The position numbers were made by a program, and so were the translations under genes. The notes beneath the pieces were generated by a model. It was not told the origin of the DNA, did not search any database, and saw only the letters and a program-made list of their open reading frames with translations. From assembly GCF_900582195.1 (NCBI RefSeq), contig NZ_UTHA01000091.1:57451-121450 (forward strand): 64,000 bases of DNA, read 5' to 3'. Positions 1 through 7,607 of the stretch are shown in pieces (within the stretch, counting starts at the first letter, position 1; every line of letters starts with the position of its first letter). This DNA comes from Pseudomonas viridiflava (lineage in GTDB: Bacteria > Pseudomonadota > Gammaproteobacteria > Pseudomonadales > Pseudomonadaceae).

Positions 1-41
1 GGCCATCCTGCCATTGCTGTGAACAGCACGAGGTGCAATGC

Positions 42-1058
42 ATGAACGGATTTCGACGGTTATTGGCTGCCAGCGTGGCCACGTTCGGTTTGCTGATATC
101 AGCGCCATCGGTGATGGCCGCACAGGCGCCGATCCATTTTGCCGACCTGAACTGGGAAAGCGGCAGCCTGATCACCGATGTACTGCGGGTCATTGTCGAA
201 AAGGGCTATGGTTTGCCGACCGACACCTTGCCTGGCACCACCATCACGCTGGAAACGGCACTGGCCAACAATGACATTCAGGTGATTGGCGAGGAGTGGG
301 CCGGGCGTAGCCCGGTGTGGGTCAAGGCCGAGGCAGAAGGCAAGGTCGTCAGTCTGGGCGATACCGTCAAAGGCGCTACCGAGGGCTGGTGGGTGCCGGA
401 ATACGTGATCAAGGGCGATCCGGCCAAAGGCATCAAGCCGCTGGCACCGGATCTGCGCAGCGTCAGTGATCTGAAAAAGTACAAGGATGTGTTCAAGGAT
501 GCGGAGAACCCGAGCAAGGGGCGCTTCCTCAACAGCCCGATCGGCTGGACTTCGGAAGTGGTCAACAAACAGAAGTTGACGGCTTACGGCTTGCAGGATG
601 ATTACACCAACTTCCGCAGCGGCTCGGGGGCGGCACTGGATGCCGAGATCAGCTCTTCGATTCGTCGTGGCAAACCGGTGCTGTTTTACTACTGGTCGCC
701 GACGCCGTTGCTGGGCAAGTTCAAACTGGTGCAGCTTGAGGAGCCGCCGTTTGATGCCGAGGCGTGGAAGACGCTGACCGATGCCGATAATCCCAATCCG
801 AAACCGACCCGGTCGCTGGCATCGAAGCTGTCGATCGGCGTGTCGACACCGTTTCAAAAGCAGTATCCGCAGATTGCCGAGTTCTTCAGCAAGGTGGATT
901 TCCCGATCGAACCGTTGAACAAGGCGTTGGCCGAGATGAGCGAGAAGCATACGGCGCCGCGTGATGCGGCGGTGGCGTTCATGAAGGCCCACCCGGATGT
1001 GTGGCAGGCGTGGTTGCCGAAGGATGTGGCGGAGAAGGTTTCGGCTGATCTGAAATAG
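42..1058 (+). CDS. ABC transporter substrate-binding protein, glycine betaine/proline type (ProX/OpuAC-like)
   Basis: Periplasmic binding protein of 338 residues with a signal peptide over about residues 1-26 (Arg-Arg, hydrophobic core, cleavage after SVMA). The mature protein has the OpuAC fold layout: an early NWES segment, a GEEWAGR segment near residue 90, and aromatic residues that typically line the quaternary-amine pocket (EGWWVPEY, VLFYYWSPTPLL). I chose ATG 42 over an in-frame GTG at 33 because ACGAGG lies about 9 bases before it and the signal peptide then starts cleanly with MNGFRR. An in-frame TGA at 20-22 could end a preceding gene, perhaps another part of the same transporter, but too little is visible to say. 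No permease or ATPase follows; a REP pair and a convergent receptor gene come next. The family is clear, the ligand (betaine, choline or proline betaine) is inferred. Confidence 0.88.
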   Translation: MNGFRRLLAASVATFGLLISAPSVMAAQAPIHFADLNWESGSLITDVLRVIVEKGYGLPTDTLPGTTITLETALANNDIQVIGEEWAGRSPVWVKAEAEGKVVSLGDTVKGATEGWWVPEYVIKGDPAKGIKPLAPDLRSVSDLKKYKDVFKDAENPSKGRFLNSPIGWTSEVVNKQKLTAYGLQDDYTNFRSGSGAALDAEISSSIRRGKPVLFYYWSPTPLLGKFKLVQLEEPPFDAEAWKTLTDADNPNPKPTRSLASKLSIGVSTPFQKQYPQIAEFFSKVDFPIEPLNKALAEMSEKHTAPRDAAVAFMKAHPDVWQAWLPKDVAEKVSADLK

Positions 1059-1070
1059 AGGTTGATGCGG

Positions 1071-1157
1071 CTGGCCTCTTCGCGAGCAGTCTCGCTCCCA
1101 CATTGGTTTTGTGAACGACGCATATCCACTGTGGGAGCGAGCTTGCTCGCGAAGCTT
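1071..1157. repeat. Paired inverted REP elements
   Basis: Two oppositely oriented copies of the Pseudomonas REP core: TTCGCGAGCagtCTCGCTCCCAC at about 1078-1101 and GTGGGAGCGAGCttGCTCGCGA at about 1131-1152, separated by about 30 bases. The pair lies between two converging genes, where it can fold into a long hairpin. It overlaps the stop codon of the receptor gene on the minus strand. Confidence 0.85.
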
Positions 1158-3293
1158 TTAGAACTTGGTAGCCACCGCCAATTCAAAGGTACGTGGTGTT
1201 CCGAGGTAATACGCCGGCGAAACATGCGCAAACTCGGCATAAACCTCATTGGTCAGGTTGCGCACGCGCCCGGTGACGGTAGTGTGCGAATCAACCTTGT
1301 AGCTGAGGAAGCTGCCGAACAAGGTGTACGACGGCACGGTCATGGTATTCGCAGTATCGGCATACACCGACGCCACATAACGCGCATCAATCCCACCTTG
1401 CCATTGCGGCGAAAAATCATAGGTCAGCCAAAGATTGCCGACTCGATCCGGCACGTTGGTCGGCGTGTTGCCCTTGCGTGACACCACCACGCCTGCAGCA
1501 TTCTTTTCGGTGAAATCATCGTACTGCGCATCGACCCAGGCGAAGTTACCTTCAGCCAATAGCTTGTCGGTGATGCGCAGCGAGCTGGCGATCTCGATGC
1601 CTTTTGACGTCTGCTGACCGACCGGAATGCTGCTGGTCGGATCCAGCGGGTCAGTCACGGCGAAGTCTTTTCGCTCGATGGTATAAGCCGCAACCGTCGC
1701 TGAGCCGCGCCCATTCAGATAATCAAATTTGCTGCCAATCTCCCACTGTTTGTCGGTGGAGACGTCGAAGTCCTGCGTGCCGTTCGGTTGCTCGGCGGCG
1801 GTGCTGTATTGCAGGTAAACGTTGGCCGACGGAATGAACTGGTAGCTCAGGCCGGCGCGGCCGGTGACTGGCTCCCAACTGCGCTTGAGGTGTTTCGGGT
1901 TAGTAGCGGTCACGGTGCGATGGTTGGTCACGTCGAGGTCAATGTCGTCATAGCGCAGGCCGGTGAGCAGCGACAGTTTGTCGGTCAACGCTAAACGGTT
2001 TTCCACGAACAATGCCTTGGTGGTGACCTCGTTGGTCTTGTCGCTGATCAGTTTTGGGTTGGTGCCGGGAATGTCGTAGAAGTGCCCCGGACGATAGTTG
2101 GTCGGATCGACCGTGCTGGCACCTTTGACGTTCAGCGGCGAGTTGGTGGTCTGATTGACCTTGTATTCGAAGCCTCCCGACCACGTCGTGTCGAGACCGA
2201 AAAGCGTGTTGTCGTGGCGCAGTTCGAACTGGTTGCCGTTCTGTTCGCCCTGATGGCGCACCTGATAGGCGGTCGAACGGTTCACCGCCGTGTTGTCGGC
2301 GTTGTACTGGTAGGTTTCGAGGTTGCGGTAATCGCGCTGGCTGTCGAGGTGGTAAAGCGTATTGCGCAGGGTGGTGCTGTCGTTGATGCGGTAGTCGATG
2401 ATCGAACGTACCCAGATCGTCCGCTGCTCGTAGCGACCGTCCTCGACGTTGTAGTTGTTGAAGCGATTGCGTTTGTCGATCTTCAACTCGCCGGCCTTTG
2501 GGTTGAGCACGGGCGTGCCCCAATACGGACTGTCTTCGTGTTCATCCTGATATTCCAGCGCCAGCGTGTGTGACAGGTCGGGCGTGAGATCGCTGAGCAG
2601 CGAGAACGCCACGCTCCAGGCATCGCGCTCCTGGCGGTCGATGTAGCCGTTGCTGGTGTTGTGGCTGACGTCGAGGCGCGCGTAGTGCTGAACATCGGCG
2701 CTCGAATCAGTCAGGGCATGGTTGAGGCCGAACGCGGTTTCGCTGGTGTCGTAGGTGCCGTAGCTGACCCGGCCTTCAACGGCCTGTTCATCGCGGGTGG
2801 CCAGTCTGGTCACGTAGTTCAGTGATCCGCCCACCGAGCCTGCGCCATTGACCAGCGACGACGGGCCGCCGAGCAGTTCCACGCGGTCGTAGATCCAGGA
2901 ATCAACCGGCCGTGCGAGGCCGCCGGAAACGTTGATGCCGTTGAACATCTGGGTGATCTGGCTGCTGGTGAAGCCACGGTAGGACACGAACCCGCCAAAC
3001 CCCGGCGGCGCGCTGGCGTTGACCCCGGGCAAGGTGTTGGCGGCGTCCTGAAAGTTCTGTGAACCATGACGCTCGATGTCGTTGCGATTGGCGATGGCCA
3101 CCGAGGCGGGTGTGTCGCGCACGCTCAAACCCAGGCGCGAGGCCATGCCGCTGGATTGGTCGAGGCTCAGGCCCGGTTCTGCGCCGGACTCGCCGTCGAT
3201 GGTGATCGGCGCCAGATCCACCGTGGATTGCGCCCAGACGTTAACGGACAGGCAGCCGCATAGGCTCGCCAGCAGAGTGAGTTGTTTCATCAT
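1158..3293 (-). CDS. TonB-dependent outer-membrane receptor (siderophore-type)
   Basis: A 711-residue outer-membrane receptor with a signal peptide (MMKQLTLLAS start, cleavage about residue 21), a plug domain over about residues 45-170 (RDTPASVAIANR, NTLPGVNA, YRGF, GPSSLVNGAGSVGGSLNYVT) and a long beta-barrel ending in Phe, as barrel proteins do. There is no extra N-terminal signalling (STN) domain, so it probably does not drive its own sigma factor, and no ECF sigma/anti-sigma pair is adjacent. The plug motifs are those of ferric-siderophore receptors. It lies downstream of a DUF2946 gene on the same strand; in pseudomonads DUF2946 proteins often sit beside copper-related TonB receptors, so metal other than iron is possible. 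I saw no clear Fur box upstream. Ligand unknown. Confidence 0.9.
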   Translation of the reverse strand: MMKQLTLLASLCGCLSVNVWAQSTVDLAPITIDGESGAEPGLSLDQSSGMASRLGLSVRDTPASVAIANRNDIERHGSQNFQDAANTLPGVNASAPPGFGGFVSYRGFTSSQITQMFNGINVSGGLARPVDSWIYDRVELLGGPSSLVNGAGSVGGSLNYVTRLATRDEQAVEGRVSYGTYDTSETAFGLNHALTDSSADVQHYARLDVSHNTSNGYIDRQERDAWSVAFSLLSDLTPDLSHTLALEYQDEHEDSPYWGTPVLNPKAGELKIDKRNRFNNYNVEDGRYEQRTIWVRSIIDYRINDSTTLRNTLYHLDSQRDYRNLETYQYNADNTAVNRSTAYQVRHQGEQNGNQFELRHDNTLFGLDTTWSGGFEYKVNQTTNSPLNVKGASTVDPTNYRPGHFYDIPGTNPKLISDKTNEVTTKALFVENRLALTDKLSLLTGLRYDDIDLDVTNHRTVTATNPKHLKRSWEPVTGRAGLSYQFIPSANVYLQYSTAAEQPNGTQDFDVSTDKQWEIGSKFDYLNGRGSATVAAYTIERKDFAVTDPLDPTSSIPVGQQTSKGIEIASSLRITDKLLAEGNFAWVDAQYDDFTEKNAAGVVVSRKGNTPTNVPDRVGNLWLTYDFSPQWQGGIDARYVASVYADTANTMTVPSYTLFGSFLSYKVDSHTTVTGRVRNLTNEVYAEFAHVSPAYYLGTPRTFELAVATKF

Positions 3294-3385
3294 TGAATCC
3301 TGAATGCTTGTCTAGGAGTCAGCGCACAGGCAAACGCCGCGCGTTGGTGGCGCAGTGGGCTGACAAATCAAAAAGGCAAAGACAC

Positions 3386-3775
3386 TCAGGCGAGCGGTGG
3401 GGCGCGAGGGTTGGCTGAAGGCCAGGTGAAGCGGGCAGGAAGGTCGGCGCTGACGATGGGTGCCAGCGGCGGGCTGTGTTGTTCCGGCAGGATCGCCAGC
3501 GTCAGGCTGGAATTGAACGCCGGGCCCATGCCGCCGCCGACCGAGCACAGCGGGCAGCCAAATGCCTTGGACAGGGTCGGCAATTGTTCTTCGGTGGGAT
3601 TGCTGGCGAGCGGCGCCTGGGTGGCCGGGTCAACCGTACAGAACTGGCCGCCGATACCGTTCAACTGCATGCCGACCATTTGCCCGTGACCGATGCTGCA
3701 GGCGAACACGTTGAACAGGACGCAGCAATAGAGCATCCAGGCCAGCAGTGAACGATCGGAACGGGAGAATCTCAT
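3386..3775 (-). CDS. DUF2946 family small secreted or membrane-anchored protein
   Basis: A 129-residue protein starting MRFSRSDRSLLAW, with one hydrophobic N-terminal segment (about residues 10-28) that is a signal peptide or anchor, then a Cys-containing periplasmic part with a CPLC pair near residue 75 and a Pro-rich tail. The size, anchor and CPxC pair match DUF2946. The reading frame is open for 32 codons further upstream, but those residues do not look like a signal sequence and ATG 3775 gives the standard family start. It precedes the TonB-dependent receptor on the same strand with about 90 bases between, so the two are probably co-transcribed. The family is often found with copper uptake or resistance genes; a metal-related role is inference. 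Confidence 0.75.
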   Translation of the reverse strand: MRFSRSDRSLLAWMLYCCVLFNVFACSIGHGQMVGMQLNGIGGQFCTVDPATQAPLASNPTEEQLPTLSKAFGCPLCSVGGGMGPAFNSSLTLAILPEQHSPPLAPIVSADLPARFTWPSANPRAPPLA

Positions 3776-3869
3776 GGGGCGGCACTTTACCGTACCGCTG
3801 ATCGGTCGTGCACTTGAAAAAAATCCGACTAGGATGATTTGTTCAAATCCCTTTCCAAGGATTTCAACC

Positions 3870-4310
3870 ATGACCTTTGTGTTGGCTCAATGGCTGGTGA
3901 CAACGTTTGCGGTGATCGCCTTGATGCACGTGTATTGGGCGCTGGGTGGGCAGTGGGCAGCAGCGGTGGTGGTGCCGCAGGTGCCAGTGCGCGGATTTGT
4001 CGCAACGGTGCGGCCGGCGTTCAAGCCGTCGGGCTGGCTCACGTTGATTGTGGCGGCGGCGTTGTTGGCGATTGCGGCGTTGGTGTGTATGCGGGTTGGC
4101 TGGGGAATGCCGGCGGTGACGCACAAGGCCCTGCAATGGGTGATCAGTGCGATTGCGCTGTTGATGTTTGCCCGGGCGATTGGTGATTCGAATCTGGTCG
4201 GGTTCTTCAAGGAGGTGAAGGATTCGCGGTTTGCGCGGCTGGACACCTGGGTGTATTCGCCGCTGTGTGCGGTGTTGGGGGCGGGGTTGTTGGCAGTGGC
4301 GTGGGTTTGA
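3870..4310 (+). CDS. DUF3995 family membrane protein
   Basis: A 146-residue inner-membrane protein with four predicted hydrophobic segments (about residues 5-25, 50-72, 85-105 and 125-145). The HVYWALGG motif near residue 20 and the GDSNLVGFFK...F..LD.WVYSPLC stretch near the C terminus fit DUF3995. The start ATG 3870 has AAGGA about 10 bases before it; the longer open frame back to 3774 would overlap the divergent DUF2946 start. No biochemical function is known for the family. The gene is followed by a REP pair and then the convergent Mrp operon. Confidence 0.8.
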   Translation: MTFVLAQWLVTTFAVIALMHVYWALGGQWAAAVVVPQVPVRGFVATVRPAFKPSGWLTLIVAAALLAIAALVCMRVGWGMPAVTHKALQWVISAIALLMFARAIGDSNLVGFFKEVKDSRFARLDTWVYSPLCAVLGAGLLAVAWV

Positions 4311-4336
4311 TACTGATCTGTAATTTGCGATGACCT

Positions 4337-4446
4337 GGCTGGCCCCTTCTCGAGCAAGCTCGCTCCCACAGTAATTTTGGGGGTTCACAGATATGTGACT
4401 TCACCCAAAACCCTGTGGGAGCGAGCTTGCTCGCGAAAGGGCCAGT
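4337..4446. repeat. Paired inverted REP elements
   Basis: One arm reads CTCGAGCAAGCTCGCTCCCAC near 4349-4369; the other reads GTGGGAGCGAGCTTGCTCGCGA near 4415-4436, with about 45 bases between. The first arm has one deviation (CTCGAG for TCGCGAG). It sits between the convergent ends of the DUF3995 gene and mrpG and may act as a shared end-of-transcript hairpin. Confidence 0.85.
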
Positions 4447-4467
4447 CCAGACACTGAAAACTCTGGG

Positions 4468-4830
4468 CTAACTGCCGCTTTCAGTCCGCCGGCTACTGAC
4501 TTCTGCCGGCACATCATCCCCAGCCATGCGCTTGCGGAACAACGCTGCCCGCGCCAGCAGCAAGGTCGTCACCGGCACAGTGATCGCCAGCAAAACCGGA
4601 ATCAGCCAGGCATGTATGACTGGCCCGGACTTCAACGCCGAAAAACAAATGATCGACGCCAGCGCCACACACCACGCACCCAATGTTGAAGCCAGTGCCG
4701 GTGGGTGCATGCGCTGAAAATAATCCTTCATGCGCAATAACCCGATCGCGCCGATCAACGCGAACAGGCCGCTGAGCACCAACAGGATCGCCACCGGAAT
4801 CTCGATCCACAGAGACAATTCTGCATTCAT
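4468..4830 (-). CDS. mrpG: Na+/H+ antiporter Mrp complex subunit G
   Basis: A 120-residue small membrane subunit of the multi-subunit cation/proton antiporter, with three hydrophobic helices (about residues 10-30, 45-65, 70-92). The LLRMKDYFQRMHPPALASTLG segment is typical of the G (MnhG/PhaG) family. It is the last gene of the operon: its ATG overlaps the stop of mrpF by four bases, which implies translational coupling. The C-terminal 25 residues are charged and probably cytoplasmic. Confidence 0.93.
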   Translation of the reverse strand: MNAELSLWIEIPVAILLVLSGLFALIGAIGLLRMKDYFQRMHPPALASTLGAWCVALASIICFSALKSGPVIHAWLIPVLLAITVPVTTLLLARAALFRKRMAGDDVPAEVSSRRTESGS

Positions 4831-5105
4831 TCGATCACCTCGCCACGCAGCAGGAATTTCGCCAGGGCAAATGAGCCGACGAAGCCGAACAGCGCGATCA
4901 GAAGCGCCGCTTCGAAGTAAGTGTCACTGGAATAGCGAATGCCCAGGGTCAGCATCATCAGCATGGCGACGATGTACAGATAGTCCAGCGCCAAGACCCG
5001 ATCCTGCGCTGACGGGCCTTTGAACAGACGCACCAGGGTCAGCACCATGGCCAGCGAGAACAGGAACAGCGTCAGCAGGATCGCGTTCGACAGTAATGGG
5101 CTCAT
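4827..5105 (-). CDS. mrpF: Na+/H+ antiporter Mrp complex subunit F
   Basis: A 92-residue subunit with three transmembrane helices. The conserved FKGPSAQDRVLALDYL loop (about residues 28-45), with its buried Asp residues, is the hallmark of MrpF/MnhF. It is coupled to mrpE upstream and mrpG downstream by ATGA overlaps of four bases each. It contributes to assembly of the membrane complex rather than acting alone. Confidence 0.93.
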   Translation of the reverse strand: MSPLLSNAILLTLFLFSLAMVLTLVRLFKGPSAQDRVLALDYLYIVAMLMMLTLGIRYSSDTYFEAALLIALFGFVGSFALAKFLLRGEVIE

Positions 5106-5590
5106 TCGAAAATCTCCATCAACGGCCGCTCGTAGGTGCTCTTGAAGTGCTCGACGAATTGCGCTTCGTCATCCAGATCCCAGACGTGCAACAACAGAAT
5201 GCTGCGATCCAGTGCGAGTTCTGACCACACCGTGCCGGGCACCACCGTGCAGATCATCGCCAGCGTCGCCAGTCCGTGGGCGTCGCGCAGGTCCAGCGGG
5301 ACTTTGACAAAACCAGAGCGCGGCGGGCGGCGACCGGCGTTGAGCACGCCCCATGCGACGATCAGGTTGGACATCACCACGTCACGGCCCACGAGCAGGA
5401 ACAGGCGCAGAATCGTTCCCGGACGGCGAATGCGCACTTGTTTCGGACGCAATTTGCGCATCATCAACGGCGCAGCAAAACCCAGTATCGCGCCGAGCAA
5501 CAGATTGCCCGGGCTGACCGACAGGTTCAGGGTCAGCCACAAGGCGCACAGCGCCAACGACAACAACGGTGCAGGAAACACACGCTTCAT
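5102..5590 (-). CDS. mrpE: Na+/H+ antiporter Mrp complex subunit E
   Basis: A 162-residue MrpE/MnhE family subunit: hydrophobic N-terminal half (about residues 5-45, with a second membrane stretch near 60-82) followed by a more polar C-terminal half carrying MICTVVPGTVWSEL near residue 112, a conserved feature of the family. It starts four bases inside the end of mrpD. In characterised systems E is needed for full antiport activity although it does not form the ion path. Confidence 0.92.
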   Translation of the reverse strand: MKRVFPAPLLSLALCALWLTLNLSVSPGNLLLGAILGFAAPLMMRKLRPKQVRIRRPGTILRLFLLVGRDVVMSNLIVAWGVLNAGRRPPRSGFVKVPLDLRDAHGLATLAMICTVVPGTVWSELALDRSILLLHVWDLDDEAQFVEHFKSTYERPLMEIFE

Positions 5591-7266
5591 GGCTGCACCT
5601 CCAGCATCGCCGATTTGGCTTCCGGGCTCGGTACGGCACGGGTGCCGAGCACCGCCATGACGTATTGCTGCGGGTTGTTCAACGCTTCGGCGGTGGCCTG
5701 GGTGTAGCGCAGCAGTGGCTCAGCCTTGAAGGTCAGGGCGATGCTCAGCCCGAGCAATAGAAAAATCGGCGCGCATTCGAGTTTGCGCAGCAGCGGCGAA
5801 GGGCGCTCCTCCGGTGTCCAGAAACGCTGGATACCGAGGCGTGAGAACGCCATCAGCGACGCGAGTCCGGTGAGGATCAGCAGTGCCAGCAACGCCCAGG
5901 CCGCGTTGGATATCGGCGCGCCAGTACCTAGGCCCAGCGGATTGAGCAAGGCGCCGATCAGGCTGAGTTTGCCGATAAATCCGGACAGCGGCGGCATGCC
6001 GATGATCAGCAATGCACAGGCGATGAAGCTCAAGCCGAGAAACGCCATCGTCCACGGGATCACCTGACCGACCACGGCTTTCTGCTCGTCGTCGAGGTTG
6101 ATGCCTTTGGGCGGTTGCAGGGATTCCTGTGGGCGCGGCAGCAGTTCGCTTTCGTCCTCCAGCGGAATCTCGTTGGCCGAGCGCGAGCGTTCGATCAATT
6201 CGGCTAGCAGGAACAGCGCACTCAGCGCCAGAGTCGAGCTGACCAGGTAGAACAGCGCCGCGCCGATCAGGTTCGGCTGAGCAAAACCGACGGCTGATAG
6301 CAGAATCCCCGCCGAGACCAGAATGCTCAGGCTGGCCATGCGTTCCAGGCGTTGCGCGGCGAGAATTGCCAACCCGGCGCAGACCATGGTCGCCATGCCG
6401 CCATAGATCAGCCAGTCGCCACCGAAGAACGCAGACGCTCCAGCCTGACCTGAGAACAGTAACGTCCACAGGCGCAGCAACGTGTACACGCCGACCTTGG
6501 TCATGATCGCGAACATCGCCGCCACCGGTGCACTGGCCGAGGAATAGGCTGGCACCAGCCAGAAGTTCAGCGGCCACATACCGGCCTTGGCCAGGAATGC
6601 GACGGCGAGAATCCCCGCACCGGCGTGCAGCAGGCCACGGTCGGCTTCCGGCACCAGCGGAATCTTCAGCGCCAGATCGGCCATGTTCAGCGTGCCGGTG
6701 ACACCGTAGATCAGCGCCGCGCCAATCAGGAACAGGGAGGAGGCGAGCAGGTTGATCGAGATGTAATGCAGCCCCGACGAGACCCGCGCCCGACCCGATC
6801 CATGCAGCAGAAGACCATAAGACGCGGCGAGCAAGACTTCGAAGAATACGAACAGGTTGAACAGATCCGCCGTCAGGAACGCACCGTACAGGCCCATCAA
6901 CTGAATCTGGAACAGCGCGTGGAAGCTTGAACCGGCGCCGTCCCAACGGGCCATGGCAAACAGCAGGGCGCTGACGCCGATGATCCCGGTCAGCACCAGC
7001 ATCAGCGCTGACAGGCGATCCACCACCAGCACGATGCCGAACGGCGCCTGCCAGTTGCCCGGCAGGTAAACACCGATGGAACCGGGCACCCCGGTAGTTT
7101 GCGTCCATTGCAGCAACAGCACCGAAATGAACAGGCCGACAAGGCTGGAGAACAGGTTGATTTTCGCCTTCAGCGGCCGGTGCCGTTCGCCGAGCATCAA
7201 CATGATGGCGGCGGTCAGCAGCGGCAGCAGAATCGGTGCGGCGATCAGGTGAGTCATCGCCATCAT
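5587..7266 (-). CDS. mrpD: Na+/H+ antiporter Mrp complex subunit D
   Basis: A 559-residue proton-translocating subunit homologous to NuoL/M/N of respiratory complex I. It carries the key membrane Glu (FFEVLLAASYG, about residue 142) and Lys (FLAKAGMWPLNFWL, about residue 223) of the Proton_antipo_M fold, with about 14 hydrophobic helices. It is longer than the roughly 490-500 residues usual for MrpD. The excess is a hydrophilic, acidic and Pro-containing segment at about residues 360-402 (RSRSANEIPLEDESELLPRP and what follows), between two late helices. It starts four bases inside mrpC and overlaps mrpE. The combined A-C-D-E-F-G order and the A-B fusion mark a group-2 Mrp (Sha/Pha) system, used for Na+ tolerance and alkaline pH homeostasis. 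Confidence 0.94.
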   Translation of the reverse strand: MMAMTHLIAAPILLPLLTAAIMLMLGERHRPLKAKINLFSSLVGLFISVLLLQWTQTTGVPGSIGVYLPGNWQAPFGIVLVVDRLSALMLVLTGIIGVSALLFAMARWDGAGSSFHALFQIQLMGLYGAFLTADLFNLFVFFEVLLAASYGLLLHGSGRARVSSGLHYISINLLASSLFLIGAALIYGVTGTLNMADLALKIPLVPEADRGLLHAGAGILAVAFLAKAGMWPLNFWLVPAYSSASAPVAAMFAIMTKVGVYTLLRLWTLLFSGQAGASAFFGGDWLIYGGMATMVCAGLAILAAQRLERMASLSILVSAGILLSAVGFAQPNLIGAALFYLVSSTLALSALFLLAELIERSRSANEIPLEDESELLPRPQESLQPPKGINLDDEQKAVVGQVIPWTMAFLGLSFIACALLIIGMPPLSGFIGKLSLIGALLNPLGLGTGAPISNAAWALLALLILTGLASLMAFSRLGIQRFWTPEERPSPLLRKLECAPIFLLLGLSIALTFKAEPLLRYTQATAEALNNPQQYVMAVLGTRAVPSPEAKSAMLEVQP

Positions 7267-7607
7267 TCTTTAGGCTCCCGGCCGTCGACGTGGTCGGTGC
7301 CGGTCAGGCCGCGCGAGGCGAGCAGAACGACGAGGAACAGCGCGGTCATGGCGAAGCTGATGACGATAGCGGTCAGCACCAGTGCCTGTGGCAGCGGGTC
7401 GGTGTAGTGCAGCAAGTCCTGGGTGACGCCGTCCTTGATCACCGGCTCTTTGCCGATGAACAGGCTGCCCATGCTGAAGATGAACAGGTTGACGCCATAC
7501 GACAGCAAGCACAGGCCCATGACCACCTGGAACGTCCGTGGCCGCAGGATCAACCAGACACCGGACGCGGCGAGCACGCCGATGGCGATTGCGATGACTT
7601 CTTCCAT
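7263..7607 (-). CDS. mrpC: Na+/H+ antiporter Mrp complex subunit C
   Basis: A 114-residue NuoK-like subunit with three helices. The conserved Glu of the NuoK family lies in the first helix region (MEEVIAIAIGVLAASGVWLI), and SYGVNLFIFSMG near residue 40 is the family signature. Its ATG shares the A of the mrpA stop codon (TGATG arrangement), so the two genes are tightly coupled, and it overlaps mrpD by four bases. Confidence 0.94.
   Translation of the reverse strand: MEEVIAIAIGVLAASGVWLILRPRTFQVVMGLCLLSYGVNLFIFSMGSLFIGKEPVIKDGVTQDLLHYTDPLPQALVLTAIVISFAMTALFLVVLLASRGLTGTDHVDGREPKE

Noticed and set aside
99..1103. 334-codon open frame on the minus strand opposite the betaine-type binding protein
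   Set aside because: Arg/His-rich composition without any domain; a mirror of the real gene in a G+C-rich genome.
1071..1157. Possibility that the repeated GTGGGAGCGAGC pairs are CRISPR repeats
   Set aside because: Copies are scattered singly as inverted pairs between genes kilobases apart, not in a regularly spaced array; they match Pseudomonas REP elements.
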